Of a DNA stretch of 64,000 nucleotides, positions 1 through 8,977 are shown one piece after another. The notes under the pieces are model-generated. The model did no database searches. It saw nothing but the letters and a program-made list of their open reading frames with translations, and was not told the DNA's origin. The stretch spans positions 162,851 through 226,850 of the forward strand of contig NZ_FUYY01000005.1 in the NCBI RefSeq assembly GCF_900168045.1, read 5' to 3'. This stretch comes from Salegentibacter holothuriorum. GTDB lineage: Bacteria; Bacteroidota; Bacteroidia; Flavobacteriales; Flavobacteriaceae. The position numbers were made by a program, and so were the translations under genes. Within the stretch, counting starts at the first letter, position 1. Each line of letters starts with the position of its first letter.

Positions 1-116
1 CAGGAATTGATCCTGAAAGTTTTTCAGAAAGAGGAACTATTACAGATGGAGCCAATAATGAGGATCCTTATCCACTTGCCAAATCTTATTCACTGGGAGT
101 TCAACTACAATTTTAA
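1..116 (+). CDS. SusC/RagA-like TonB-dependent transporter, C-terminal end (partial)
   Basis: Only the last 37 codons are in the window, read in the frame whose codons start at position 3 and ending with TAA at 114-116. The peptide ends in PLAKSYSLGVQLQF, the usual last beta-strand of a SusC/RagA outer-membrane barrel with a terminal aromatic residue. A SusD gene starts 12 bp downstream, the standard SusC-SusD arrangement, so this is almost certainly the 3' end of the partner transporter. Nothing can be said about the substrate from this fragment. Confidence 0.8.
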   Translation, partial: GIDPESFSERGTITDGANNEDPYPLAKSYSLGVQLQF

Positions 117-128
117 AAAATTAGCAAG

Positions 129-1538
129 ATGAAATTTAAAACATATACAAAAAAATTAGGAGTGTTTCTATTATGTATAGGAAGCTTAACGGGATGTAGC
201 GTAGACGATGTGAAACCTATAAATCAACTTACTGACGAAAATGTTATTCGTGATGGGAAATCTGCCCAACAGGTATTGAATGGTGTATATTCGGGCTGGA
301 GACAATTTAATCTAGGCTATTATCCAATTTTATTGGCAGCTGAAGGTAATGAGGGTGTTTTAATATCAGCACTTTCGGGAAGTACAGGTTTTAATACTAA
401 TGAGATACCTGTAGAAAACCCTCTTCTAACCGAAATTTACAATGCCCACTATAAGATAATAAATCAGGCAAATTTTCTAATTCAGGAAATTGAAGCTGGA
501 AAAGCAACTGATATTTCAGAAGAAGAGCAAAAGCATCTTATAGCTGAAGCAAAATTTAACCGTGCATTTGCCACCTTTAAGTTATTGCGCAATTTTGGTG
601 AATTTTATGATATGGATTCTTCAATGGGGATAGTATTGCAAACGGATTTTTCTAATTCAGTAGATGCCGCTCCAAGAAATACCGTACAGGACGTTTATAA
701 ACAAATTTTTGATGATCTGGAATATGCAGTAGAAAATGGCCCTACCGGGGTACAACATTATTATGGAGGCAGTTTAGCTTCCAAAGCTTTATTGGCAAAG
801 GTGAAATTGTATGCTGGAGATTACGAAGCTGCTTCAGACCTTGCTATGGAAGTGATTAAAAATGAGGAAGGCTATAGTCTGGAAGCCAGTTATAGTAGCA
901 TTTTTGCTAATCAAATGAATTCTTCTGAAGTAATTTTCGCTCCATTTGCTGCCCCAGGTTCAGAAGGAGGGGTTCCTATGTATCAGGTAAAGCAAACAAA
1001 TCCTAGTCCTGTATTAGATAGTTTGGCCAACAAACAGGTAGAAGGAGAAGGAGAACTTACAGGAATGGGAATGGGGTACGACCCCAGGTTCTTATTTGCC
1101 TATTCTGAAGCTACCCAGGCAAGTACCAGAAATGCAAAATATCCAAATGAAAGTTTTGTAAATGGAAGAACCAATACGAATTACCATCTTAGGTTAGCAG
1201 AGATTTATTTGATTTTTGCTGAGGCAGAGGTGCGTGAAGATGGAGATTTGGATGAGGCTTTAGCAGCTCTAAATACAATTCGTAATAGAGCAGGAGTTAT
1301 GTTAAAAGAAACCAGCTCACCTGAAGAAATGTTAGAGGCAGTTAGAGAGGAAAAACTCCTTGAATTGTTTTTCGAAAATGGAGAAGGTTGGTTTGATTTA
1401 ATTAGATATCATAATTATGGCGATGTAAATGCTTTTGATGTTAAAGCTTCCTTGAATAATAAAAACCAATTTATAAAACCTATCCCACTAAAAGTTTTAA
1501 CAGCGAATAATCAACTGGAACAAAATTCCGGTTACTAA
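129..1538 (+). CDS. RagB/SusD family nutrient-binding outer-membrane lipoprotein
   Basis: This 469-aa protein begins with a lipoprotein signal peptide whose lipobox is SLTGC (C23 lipidated). The body has the helical SusD fold signature: the N-terminal stretch around NQLTDENVIRDGKSAQQVLNG, a TPR-like middle (AKFNRAFATFKLLRNFGEF), and the C-terminal LRLAEIYLIFAEAEVRE and ALNTIRNRAG motifs typical of RagB/SusD. It should sit on the cell surface and cap the SusC channel encoded just upstream. At 469 aa it is shorter than the two other SusD proteins in this window (636 and 661 aa). With no glycoside hydrolase beside it and a TlpA-like protein downstream, its ligand is unknown and need not be a polysaccharide. 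Confidence 0.93.
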   Translation: MKFKTYTKKLGVFLLCIGSLTGCSVDDVKPINQLTDENVIRDGKSAQQVLNGVYSGWRQFNLGYYPILLAAEGNEGVLISALSGSTGFNTNEIPVENPLLTEIYNAHYKIINQANFLIQEIEAGKATDISEEEQKHLIAEAKFNRAFATFKLLRNFGEFYDMDSSMGIVLQTDFSNSVDAAPRNTVQDVYKQIFDDLEYAVENGPTGVQHYYGGSLASKALLAKVKLYAGDYEAASDLAMEVIKNEEGYSLEASYSSIFANQMNSSEVIFAPFAAPGSEGGVPMYQVKQTNPSPVLDSLANKQVEGEGELTGMGMGYDPRFLFAYSEATQASTRNAKYPNESFVNGRTNTNYHLRLAEIYLIFAEAEVREDGDLDEALAALNTIRNRAGVMLKETSSPEEMLEAVREEKLLELFFENGEGWFDLIRYHNYGDVNAFDVKASLNNKNQFIKPIPLKVLTANNQLEQNSGY

Positions 1539-1631
1539 GAATAAATGTTTGAATTAGTTGAAGTTAGAGGGGGGAGCCCTACTTCCCTCTTTTAACTTAA
1601 ATGCTTTAGTGTAAAAAATAAAATAATAATA

Positions 1632-2660
1632 ATGAGAAAAATTTTGATGATTGTCCTATCTGCAACTATGTTAATGGGATGTAATGAAGAGAAGGAAGTA
1701 CAAAAGGATTATGCGGTGATTTCCGGTACCATTAAAAATCCTATAGAAAATAGAAAGATTAGATTATATGATTATGAAAATCAAAAATCAGAAATTATAG
1801 AGGTAGATGAAGAGGGAAGATTTCGGGATACTTTAAGATTAGAATCCCCAACCTTTTTTAACGCTAGCTACAGTTCTATGTTTCCTTTATATTTAAGTAA
1901 CGGAATGGAGCTAAATTTAAAATTTAAAGATTCTGCTGCTAAACCTGAGGCATCAGGAAAAGGAAGCATAACTTATAATGTTCTTAAGAAGAAAAATGAG
2001 TTAGCTGCAGGCATATTTGAGGATTATAAAGCTTTTTTCAGTCAACCAGAAGATTCTTATAAGAAAGATCTTAAACAATATAATGAAGACTTTAAAGAAT
2101 TAATAGCTGCTAATAAAGAGGAGTTAGATTCTAACTTTGTAAATAAACAGGAGAAATCCCTGGAAACATTTAATAAGCAAATGGATGCAGAGTTTGAGCG
2201 TTTTAAGGAAATAAATGCTAAGCTTGCGCCAGGAAAACCATCTCCAGAGTTTACGGACTATATTAATTATAATGGCGGTACCTCATCTTTAAAAGATATC
2301 CTTGGGCAATATATTTATATAGATATGTGGGCTACCTGGTGCGGTCCCTGTAAATATGAAATTCCATTTTTATTAAAACTTGAAGAAGAATATAAAGACA
2401 AAGACATTAAATTTGTTAGTATTTCTATAGACGCAAGGAAAGATGAAGATAAATGGAGAAAAATGATTGAAGATAAAGAACTCACCGGAACCCAATTGTT
2501 GGCCGATAATGAATACCAGTCTCAATTTGTACAGGATTATTTTATTCAGGGAATTCCAAGGTTTATTATCCTTGATCCACAAGGAAATATAGTAGACTAT
2601 GACGCTCCAAGACCTTCAGAACCAAAATTAAGAGAAGTTCTTGACGGACTCGATATTTAA
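1632..2660 (+). CDS. TlpA-like thioredoxin-domain lipoprotein (with DUF4369-like N-terminus)
   Basis: This 342-aa protein starts with a lipoprotein signal (MLMGC, C17). Residues about 25-120 look like the beta-rich DUF4369 domain often found before thioredoxin domains in Bacteroidetes. A charged helical linker follows, then a TlpA/AhpC-type thioredoxin fold from about residue 200 with the redox motif WCGPC (C237 and C240) and a cis-proline segment QGIPRF. The expected role is disulfide exchange or reduction on the periplasmic side of a membrane. It lies 93 bp after susD in the same direction and is followed by a strong terminator, so it is probably the last gene of the SusC-SusD operon. TlpA-like proteins are often linked to SusCD pairs, but the partner substrate is not known. 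Confidence 0.9.
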   Translation: MRKILMIVLSATMLMGCNEEKEVQKDYAVISGTIKNPIENRKIRLYDYENQKSEIIEVDEEGRFRDTLRLESPTFFNASYSSMFPLYLSNGMELNLKFKDSAAKPEASGKGSITYNVLKKKNELAAGIFEDYKAFFSQPEDSYKKDLKQYNEDFKELIAANKEELDSNFVNKQEKSLETFNKQMDAEFERFKEINAKLAPGKPSPEFTDYINYNGGTSSLKDILGQYIYIDMWATWCGPCKYEIPFLLKLEEEYKDKDIKFVSISIDARKDEDKWRKMIEDKELTGTQLLADNEYQSQFVQDYFIQGIPRFIILDPQGNIVDYDAPRPSEPKLREVLDGLDI

Positions 2661-2682
2661 TTTTTTATAAGTAAATAATTAT

Positions 2683-2720
2683 AAAAAGCTCTTTCCTTTT
2701 AACGGGAAAGAGCTTTTTTA
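2683..2720 (+). terminator. Rho-independent terminator after the SusCD-TlpA operon
   Basis: A 14-bp perfect stem (AAAAAGCTCTTTCC at 2683-2696 pairing with 2705-2718) with an 8-nt loop ends in a T run, 22 bp after the TlpA stop codon. The A/T-flanked stem could work in both directions. Confidence 0.85.
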
Positions 2721-3143
2721 TTTTCCTGTAATCGCAGGTAGAACTTAAAAATCGCACCAATTAAAATTTTTTGATTATTTGGCACTTAAAGGATTTTAAA
2801 AAGAAACAGGTCTTTGACCTACAATAAAGTTTAGATAGAACTCAAGTTTAAAGAAGGAAAACTAATAATAAACCGTTTTTCTTAATATTGACGTTGCAAC
2901 TCATACTAAGCCTAATTGGTTATTGCTGTTTTTCTCTATACTCAAAAATCAAACTTCGCTGCATTGCAATTGGGAAGTAACTAACGAAACCAGATATTTA
3001 ATTTAAAATACTGATATAGATCTTAAGTATTTATTCAAACTCAAGGCTGGAATATAATTTTTAAATCTTGTTTGTCATTACCTATCTAAGCACTGATCCC
3101 ATGTGATCTCAAAATATCAAAATTGAATTTATTAGAAATAAGA
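2721..3143. other. Intergenic region without recognisable genes
   Basis: About 420 bp of AT-rich sequence between the plus-strand SusCD-TlpA operon and the converging minus-strand PUL. No open frame with coding character, RNA gene or repeat was recognised here. Confidence 0.5.
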
Positions 3144-3190
3144 AAACCCCACAGTTTGATAATTATATAGTATCAAAATCTGTGAGGTTT
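3144..3190 (-). terminator. Terminator at the 3' end of the minus-strand PUL
   Basis: AAACCCCACAG plus TTTGATA at 3144-3162 pairs with TATCAAA and CTGTGAGGTTT at 3171-3190 with one mismatch. On the minus strand the stem ends in GGGGTTTTCTTATTT, a good U-rich tail. A second small hairpin (TCCTGAAAA / TTTTCAGGA, 3201-3223) lies between it and the GH20 stop codon. Confidence 0.7.
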
Positions 3191-3249
3191 AATTAATTTA
3201 TCCTGAAAATCCATTTTTCAGGATGGGATTCAGGTTAATTGAGCGAATA

Positions 3250-5955
3250 TTATTTCACTATAATTTCATCAAGAAAAATAAAACTGGATTTCCCTGATCC
3301 GGTATGCCATTCGGGTAATGGTCCCATAGACTTTACTAAAACCTTGATATATCGTGCTTTTTCTTTTATTTCTCCCGAAGAAAAATTCTCAATAATCAAA
3401 CCTTGTTTTTGCGGATCTATATTGTTTTCAGCAACGGCTATTTTTCTAAATTCTTTTCCATCATTAGAAACATAAAACTCTACACTTTCCGGGAGCATAA
3501 TCCAGGAAATTAAACGTTGAAAGAAATCTGCAGAAATCTCATTAATTTCGGTTTTTGCTTTTAAATCTAAAACCACTTCAATGTCCTGGCCGGCATATCC
3601 CTGCCATCTTCCATCACCAAAATCTTCAGAGCCTTTTAATCCGTCTGTAAGTCCGCCGGGACCTCCCGCAGCATAAGCAGGATTGGCTGTACTCACGCGG
3701 CCCTTTATTTTTGGCTTTGCTCCAAGGGCTTTATGCACATTAAAGTATTTAGCAGAGATTTCCCCTACTTTGGTGTTTTTAAAAGCCCTTGCCTTAACCT
3801 CTGCATTTTCTGTAACGCTTAGAGCTCCTTCGTATAACGCGCTATCTCTTGTTGGTTCCCCGCCATTGGTTGTATACCTAATTTCTGTACCGGGATAAAG
3901 AGTGCTTAAGCTAATCTCCATTTCTCCAGGGCGTATGGCCTGGCCGGAATCTATAAATACATGCGTTTCCAGGTCTAAGAGTTCGCGAGCAGTCTCATCA
4001 TACTTATTTAGATTTTCTGTAAGCCAATACTCCCGGTTTTCAGCTTGCCACAAATTGATATAATCTATTTTAAGTTGATGCAACTCTTTAAATAACTCAT
4101 CCCGGGTTTGTTTAATCTCATCTTTTGATATTGCATTCGGGTTACTGTGAGCTTCCTGTAAATCGAGAATAAAGAGGTTTTTCTTAGCAGCAAAAGCTGC
4201 TCTTTCTGCCGCATTTTGTGCAACTTGAACTACTATCTTTTCCGAATTGGTTTTTGCTATTTTTCCCTCCAACTCTTTGGCAAGTGCACTTGCTTCTTTA
4301 AGCATTAATTTGTTGGCATCTTTAACTTTTTGTACTTCTTCTTTTGGATAGAAATCAAAAATACTTCCCCAAATAGAAGCGTTGCTCATACTTCCAAAAA
4401 CCGGAATTTCCCTTAGTTCCCTAAATTTATTTAAGGATTTCATGATGCTTTCGCCATTGTCCATATCAAAAAACAATTGATCCATAGCCTTGTTAAAGCT
4501 GCTTAACCTGCCTTCTCTCTCTTTTTTGGCCTGCGTTTCTTCCTGGCTTTCAGTTGGGTTCCAGGCCATTTCTGCACCCCAAATAATGCCGTGCCAGTTG
4601 GCATTGAATAAGGTTTCTCCATCGTCATCCCATGCGGTATTTATCATTCCCATAGCTCCATATTCTTTTCCGTCTCTCACATAATTGGCAATGTTTTTTA
4701 CGGCAACATCTAGATTAGGATAGATCTCACTCCAGTTTCTCACCCCGGGTGCAACCATAAAGTCAAAGCCCGATTCTTTAAACGGGATAATAGCCTGATC
4801 AAAACTATCTCTGGGATCGTAACCCCAGGAAAGAATAATAAGGTCTTTTGGCAAAAGATCTATAATCTCTTGATGGTTAACAGCAATATCGCCCCACATC
4901 ATAGTTCGTTTTCCGTGCTTTTTTAGAATTTCATCCAGCTTATTAATATGCATTGCATATACGGCTTCCATTCCTAAAGAATCTACTAAAGCTTTTGCTT
5001 TTCCAGATCCCAGGCCATCGGTCTCATCGGCGCCAATATTGAAGAAGGGATGGTCATAAGCCTGGGCGGCATCGCCAAGATACTCGTCTAAAAACTCATA
5101 GGTAGCAGGACTTCCCGGATTTAAATTCCATTTATTATCGGCTATTTCATCATAGAAAGGATTTTTTAAAATTTCCTCCATATGCCCAAAAGCCTGTTGG
5201 TTACCTATAAGCACAACATGGTATTGTGCGGCAAATTCTTCCAACTCGTTAATTTCTTCTGGAGTAAAAGAATCTAAAGGTGCTATATCTGCAAACTTCT
5301 CGTTACGAAGGGTATGCTCGGTATAAAGGTTTAAAAAATTTAGTTTATACTGCGATAGTTTGCGAATGGCATTTTTTATAAAATCTAGCGTTGGAATTGG
5401 TCCCCGACTAATATCGTCCATCCAGCCCCGATATTCCAAAGCAGGCCAATCTGTAATTTCCAAAGCAGGTAAACTCTTGTTTTTTGCAGTTTTTATAAGC
5501 TGTCTTAAAGTTTGAACCCCATAAAACAAGCCTTTTTCGGTATTGGCTATAAGCTTTATTTGATTCTCTTCAATTTTTAGCCAGTATCCCTGTTCTCCAA
5601 TTTCCTGAAGTTTTTCTGAATTAGGCAGGTACTTTTTTATTTTAGAATCGGGGTTCTCTTCAAGTGCATATAAAATAATAGAAGCTTTTTTAGGCGATTT
5701 TACAACTTCTGAAGCAACTCCCATTTGTTCCGTTAATTCATCTTTTAACTGCTGAAGGGCAAAATCATTATGCTTTGAGCTGTTAATCCATAAATCCTGA
5801 GTTTTTTCCAGGCTAAATTCCGTTTCCGAAGAAATTAATTCCTGGGGTTTAGGAATAACAGTAATTTCCTGCGCTTGCATCCCAGAAAATAAGAACCCAA
5901 ATAAAATGAGCGGTATAGCAATGCTCATTTTATTTCTTAGACTTTTTTTATTCAT
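3250..5955 (-). CDS. GH20 beta-N-acetylhexosaminidase with chitobiase C-terminal and F5/8-type (CBM32-like) domains
   Basis: This is a 901-aa secreted enzyme with a signal peptide ending in GMQAQ. An N-terminal GH20b-like domain (about 30-150) precedes the GH20 TIM barrel. The catalytic Asp-Glu pair is in GADETDG (D310-E311). Helical sequence follows, then a chitobiase C-terminal-like domain (about 655-735, YTTNGGEPT), then a discoidin/F5-8C-like sugar-binding domain at the end (about 740-901, YVSNDGKEFRKI). GH20 enzymes release terminal beta-GlcNAc or beta-GalNAc by substrate-assisted catalysis. It is the last gene of the PUL run, 194 bp after the GH2 gene with a hairpin between them. The two C-terminal modules distinguish it from the simpler GH20 at 9.8 kb, so the two may act on different linkages or glycan lengths. 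Confidence 0.92.
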   Translation of the reverse strand: MNKKSLRNKMSIAIPLILFGFLFSGMQAQEITVIPKPQELISSETEFSLEKTQDLWINSSKHNDFALQQLKDELTEQMGVASEVVKSPKKASIILYALEENPDSKIKKYLPNSEKLQEIGEQGYWLKIEENQIKLIANTEKGLFYGVQTLRQLIKTAKNKSLPALEITDWPALEYRGWMDDISRGPIPTLDFIKNAIRKLSQYKLNFLNLYTEHTLRNEKFADIAPLDSFTPEEINELEEFAAQYHVVLIGNQQAFGHMEEILKNPFYDEIADNKWNLNPGSPATYEFLDEYLGDAAQAYDHPFFNIGADETDGLGSGKAKALVDSLGMEAVYAMHINKLDEILKKHGKRTMMWGDIAVNHQEIIDLLPKDLIILSWGYDPRDSFDQAIIPFKESGFDFMVAPGVRNWSEIYPNLDVAVKNIANYVRDGKEYGAMGMINTAWDDDGETLFNANWHGIIWGAEMAWNPTESQEETQAKKEREGRLSSFNKAMDQLFFDMDNGESIMKSLNKFRELREIPVFGSMSNASIWGSIFDFYPKEEVQKVKDANKLMLKEASALAKELEGKIAKTNSEKIVVQVAQNAAERAAFAAKKNLFILDLQEAHSNPNAISKDEIKQTRDELFKELHQLKIDYINLWQAENREYWLTENLNKYDETARELLDLETHVFIDSGQAIRPGEMEISLSTLYPGTEIRYTTNGGEPTRDSALYEGALSVTENAEVKARAFKNTKVGEISAKYFNVHKALGAKPKIKGRVSTANPAYAAGGPGGLTDGLKGSEDFGDGRWQGYAGQDIEVVLDLKAKTEINEISADFFQRLISWIMLPESVEFYVSNDGKEFRKIAVAENNIDPQKQGLIIENFSSGEIKEKARYIKVLVKSMGPLPEWHTGSGKSSFIFLDEIIVK

Positions 5956-6013
5956 AATTATAGGTGATATTTAAGATTGATTTAAATGTTTGTATTTATA
6001 AGTGCTATTATAC

Positions 6014-6052
6014 AATAGACCTCACAAGTTTTAATAACCTGTGAGGTCTATT
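6014..6052 (-). terminator. Hairpin between the GH2 and GH20 genes (attenuator or terminator)
   Basis: A perfect 13-bp inverted repeat (AATAGACCTCACA at 6014-6026 with its complement at 6040-6052) and a 13-nt loop stands downstream of the GH2 stop on the minus strand. The tail after the stem is only weakly T-rich, so partial termination or mRNA 3'-end protection is more likely than full termination. Its CCTCACA core resembles the hairpin at 3144-3190. Confidence 0.6.
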
Positions 6053-6149
6053 TATTTAGAATTTCAGATAAGTTGGGCAATACTTCCAGTTGTCACTGAA
6101 TACCATTAGCCGCGTACTAATTACACTCTGTAAATTTAAAACTGTTATT

Positions 6150-8822
6150 TTAATTATTCACTTCTTTGCCGCCAAAATCTTCCTGTTGCTGTTCCACTTC
6201 TTTAAGTTTTATAGCATTTAATTCTTGTTGCAATTTCTCAACTTTTTCTTCAAGCTCTTCCTGGCTTTTACTGCTTTGTTCTACGGTTGAATTCCTATTT
6301 AACTTATAAGCTGCCAACTCTTCGGAATCATATACCATTTTCTTTTTAGCAGAAACACTATTAAAAGTGATTTCACCTGAAACTGGACGTTGTGAGCCTT
6401 TCATTCTTAAAGAAGCTTTTACCGTAATTTCTCCCGGAATATTTGTGGTTTTTACCAAAACTGGTGCGGTGCCCCAGCTTAATTGCTGCGGGTTGGCAAC
6501 ATAGCTTTGATTACCCAGAATCTCACCTTCTCCAAAAATTTCAAATTCGAGGGTACTATTGTTTAATCGCTTTATATTTCCTTCCTTATCGGTTACAGCC
6601 GCAATAAGAGTAACAAAATCAGATCCGTTAGCTTTTAAATCCAGGTTTTCATCATCTATCCAAAGCATAATTTTTTCTGGTCTAAGTGCCGGTCTTATCG
6701 TATCTGTAGCCACCAATTTTCCATCTATAAAGCCTTCAGCCTTTAAAAATACCTCGTTGGCTTTTCTGGCCCTGTGCTTTTCTTTGATATCCATAAAATT
6801 ATATACATCTTTAAACACTATAGGTGGGAAGGGCATACCTTCTCTGTCTTTATCTACTTTATGCGTAAAAGTTTCTCCATTTTCAAATTTGGTTAATCTT
6901 ACTTCGTCACAATTAGAGAACACAGTTACATCATTTGGAGAAAACGGAGTCATTTCATTGGCGATATAAACCATAGGGCCGGTTTCAGCAATAAGATCTG
7001 TTTTTTCGGGATTTCTTTGTGCTTCAAACATATAGTAGGAATACTTTGGCTGTCTATAAGCATCCATTATTCCGCCGTAAAAAGGATCGGGATGGTAACC
7101 TCTTTGGTGATCAAAAGGATGCCAAAGGGCACCACCAATATGCTGCTTACTGGTTTTATATAAAATATCATAACTTATATAAGAGTACGGTGGTACCGAG
7201 TAATGTTGTGCTTGTACCAACATCGGGTTTTCTCCCCAGGCACGAGAAACCCGGCTGGGAGAATTGTGCGAGTTCCAATTGTCTACGTTATCGCCCCACT
7301 CGCGGGTAAAATAAGTTTTTGATGGATCTGCCTCTTCTTCCGGAAGCATTTCAAAAGGGTAGGTGTAGAGAATATCAAAATGTTCACTTCCCTTTGCTTC
7401 CAGGTCACAGGCAGAATGAGAGTTAGGATAAGGAAACTCTGCTTCTACAATATCTTTGGTGTTTTTGGCAAAAGCATCTGGATACCAGGTTTCATTTAAG
7501 ATGGGTTCCCAAAGAAAAAGGCTGGCCCTGCTGCGATCCCGACGCACCATATTTCGAATATCCTGGTAAACAAATTGTTCAAATTGTGGGTCTTTATTCC
7601 AAAATTGCCATCCTGGTGTATTTACAATAACAAATAAGCCAAGCTCATCTGCTGCGTCCATAAAAGCAGGATCTTGCGGATAGTGTGCATTTCTAATTAG
7701 AATCATTCCCGCATCTCTAAGTTTTTTCGCATCCTTCCAATGCACATTATTGGGAACAGCATTCCCTACCAAGGCAAAATCCTGGTGACGGTTACCACCA
7801 ATAATAGGTTTGTTATAAGGTTTTCCGTTTAGCCAAAATCCTTCTTCGCCCTTAAATTCCAGGCTACGAATACCTATGCGTTTGCGGTAGCCATCAACTA
7901 CCTTTCCTTTGTTGTTTTTAATTTCAACCTCCAAATCATATAAATGAGGATGTTCAGGTGCCCATAATTGCGGATTTCTAATACTTTCTTCTGAAGTAAA
8001 ATGTGCTGCCTCGTTGGCTTGAAGGTTAATCTTTTCACTGACTTTCAATTTGACTTTACCCTCACTATTGTAAAGTTTATAGGTTATTTTACCTTGAAAG
8101 TTTGTTGCATTCTCATTTCTAAGGTGCGTTTTAAGCAAAACTTTTGCTTCTTTTTCTGAAACTTCAGGGTAAGCAACTAAAAGTCCGCCGCCGGCAGTTT
8201 CATTTTCATAATTGGCATTTGTAATATGCACGGGATTATGGGAGATTAGCCAAACATCACGATAAATTCCGCCTAAATAGGCGAAGTCAAGAACTTCCTG
8301 GTCTTTTCCGGGAGGATAGGAGGGATCATTACTGTTATCTGCCCAAACAGCAATTACATTGTCTTCACCCCAATTTAAAGCATCGGAAACATCTACAATA
8401 GCCGGTAAATAACCGCCAAAATGTTCCTTTAGTAGTTTTCCGTTTACGTAAATTTTAGATTTCCCCATAATGGCTTCAAAATGAAGAAAAAGTTTTTTGC
8501 CTTTTAATTCAGCATCTGGAGTAAAGTGCTTTCTATACCATACTTCCCCCTGGTAATTAATACCACCACTTGCTTCTTGTGGAAGATATTCAATTCCGTT
8601 AGGAATATTTACTACAGGCCAGTCTTTATCATTAAAATTTTTCTTTTCTGCATCTTTTAGATCGCCTTTGTGAAATCTCCAGGCTGGGTTCATAGAAAAA
8701 GAGTTTCGGCCGGTTCCCTCCAACTCATGAAAGCCCGCAGTAGAAAACTCGGGTTGGTGTTGAGCCTGCATCGTGAACCCAATTGCTAAAAACAGTAGTA
8801 CTAAAGTCTTTTTTAAAAACAT
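6150..8822 (-). CDS. GH2 family glycosidase (beta-galactosidase-like) with C-terminal coiled-coil tail
   Basis: This 890-aa protein has a signal peptide (FTMQAQ). Its order is a jelly-roll sugar-binding domain (about 40-195, VWYRKHF and LHFEAIMGKSKIYVNG), an immunoglobulin-like domain (about 205-325), the GH2 TIM barrel (about 330-640), and C-terminal Ig-like domains. The acid/base is E444 in WEPILNETWYP and the nucleophile is probably E508 in FTREWGDN. The last 45 or so residues form a charged heptad-like coiled coil (LEEKVEKLQQELNAIK), unusual for an exo-glycosidase and possibly an oligomerisation tail. GH2 covers beta-galactosidases, beta-glucuronidases and beta-mannosidases. Galactosidase is favoured because neighbouring GH16, GH20 and sulfatases suggest a Gal/HexNAc glycan. 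This specificity is inferred. Confidence 0.9.
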   Translation of the reverse strand: MFLKKTLVLLFLAIGFTMQAQHQPEFSTAGFHELEGTGRNSFSMNPAWRFHKGDLKDAEKKNFNDKDWPVVNIPNGIEYLPQEASGGINYQGEVWYRKHFTPDAELKGKKLFLHFEAIMGKSKIYVNGKLLKEHFGGYLPAIVDVSDALNWGEDNVIAVWADNSNDPSYPPGKDQEVLDFAYLGGIYRDVWLISHNPVHITNANYENETAGGGLLVAYPEVSEKEAKVLLKTHLRNENATNFQGKITYKLYNSEGKVKLKVSEKINLQANEAAHFTSEESIRNPQLWAPEHPHLYDLEVEIKNNKGKVVDGYRKRIGIRSLEFKGEEGFWLNGKPYNKPIIGGNRHQDFALVGNAVPNNVHWKDAKKLRDAGMILIRNAHYPQDPAFMDAADELGLFVIVNTPGWQFWNKDPQFEQFVYQDIRNMVRRDRSRASLFLWEPILNETWYPDAFAKNTKDIVEAEFPYPNSHSACDLEAKGSEHFDILYTYPFEMLPEEEADPSKTYFTREWGDNVDNWNSHNSPSRVSRAWGENPMLVQAQHYSVPPYSYISYDILYKTSKQHIGGALWHPFDHQRGYHPDPFYGGIMDAYRQPKYSYYMFEAQRNPEKTDLIAETGPMVYIANEMTPFSPNDVTVFSNCDEVRLTKFENGETFTHKVDKDREGMPFPPIVFKDVYNFMDIKEKHRARKANEVFLKAEGFIDGKLVATDTIRPALRPEKIMLWIDDENLDLKANGSDFVTLIAAVTDKEGNIKRLNNSTLEFEIFGEGEILGNQSYVANPQQLSWGTAPVLVKTTNIPGEITVKASLRMKGSQRPVSGEITFNSVSAKKKMVYDSEELAAYKLNRNSTVEQSSKSQEELEEKVEKLQQELNAIKLKEVEQQQEDFGGKEVNN

Positions 8823-8840
8823 TGTTTTAATTGTATAATT

Positions 8841-8951
8841 TATAATGTATTCTGAAAAATGTATAATGTATACTGTAAATTATATAATGTATTCTGAAAA
8901 ATGTATAATAAATATGATTTACGAATCCCAAATCCCAAATCCCGAATCCCA
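8841..8951. repeat. Tandem repeats between the GH16 and GH2 genes
   Basis: A 27-bp unit starting TATAATGTATTCTGAAAAAT occurs at 8841-8867 and again at 8883-8909 with a 42-bp period. About 14 bp further on, a heptamer AATCCCA is repeated four times at 8924-8951 with one A-to-G change. The block fills most of the short gap between the two enzyme genes. Confidence 0.85.
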
Positions 8952-8977
8952 AATTACCGTATCATCACATCACCCCA

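Noticed and set aside
6559..6969. Open frame of 136 codons on the plus strand
   Set aside because: Antisense to the GH2 gene, which is well supported by catalytic motifs.
8924..8951. Short tandem array that could be mistaken for a CRISPR
   Set aside because: The unit is only seven bases long, has no spacers and no cas genes are near.
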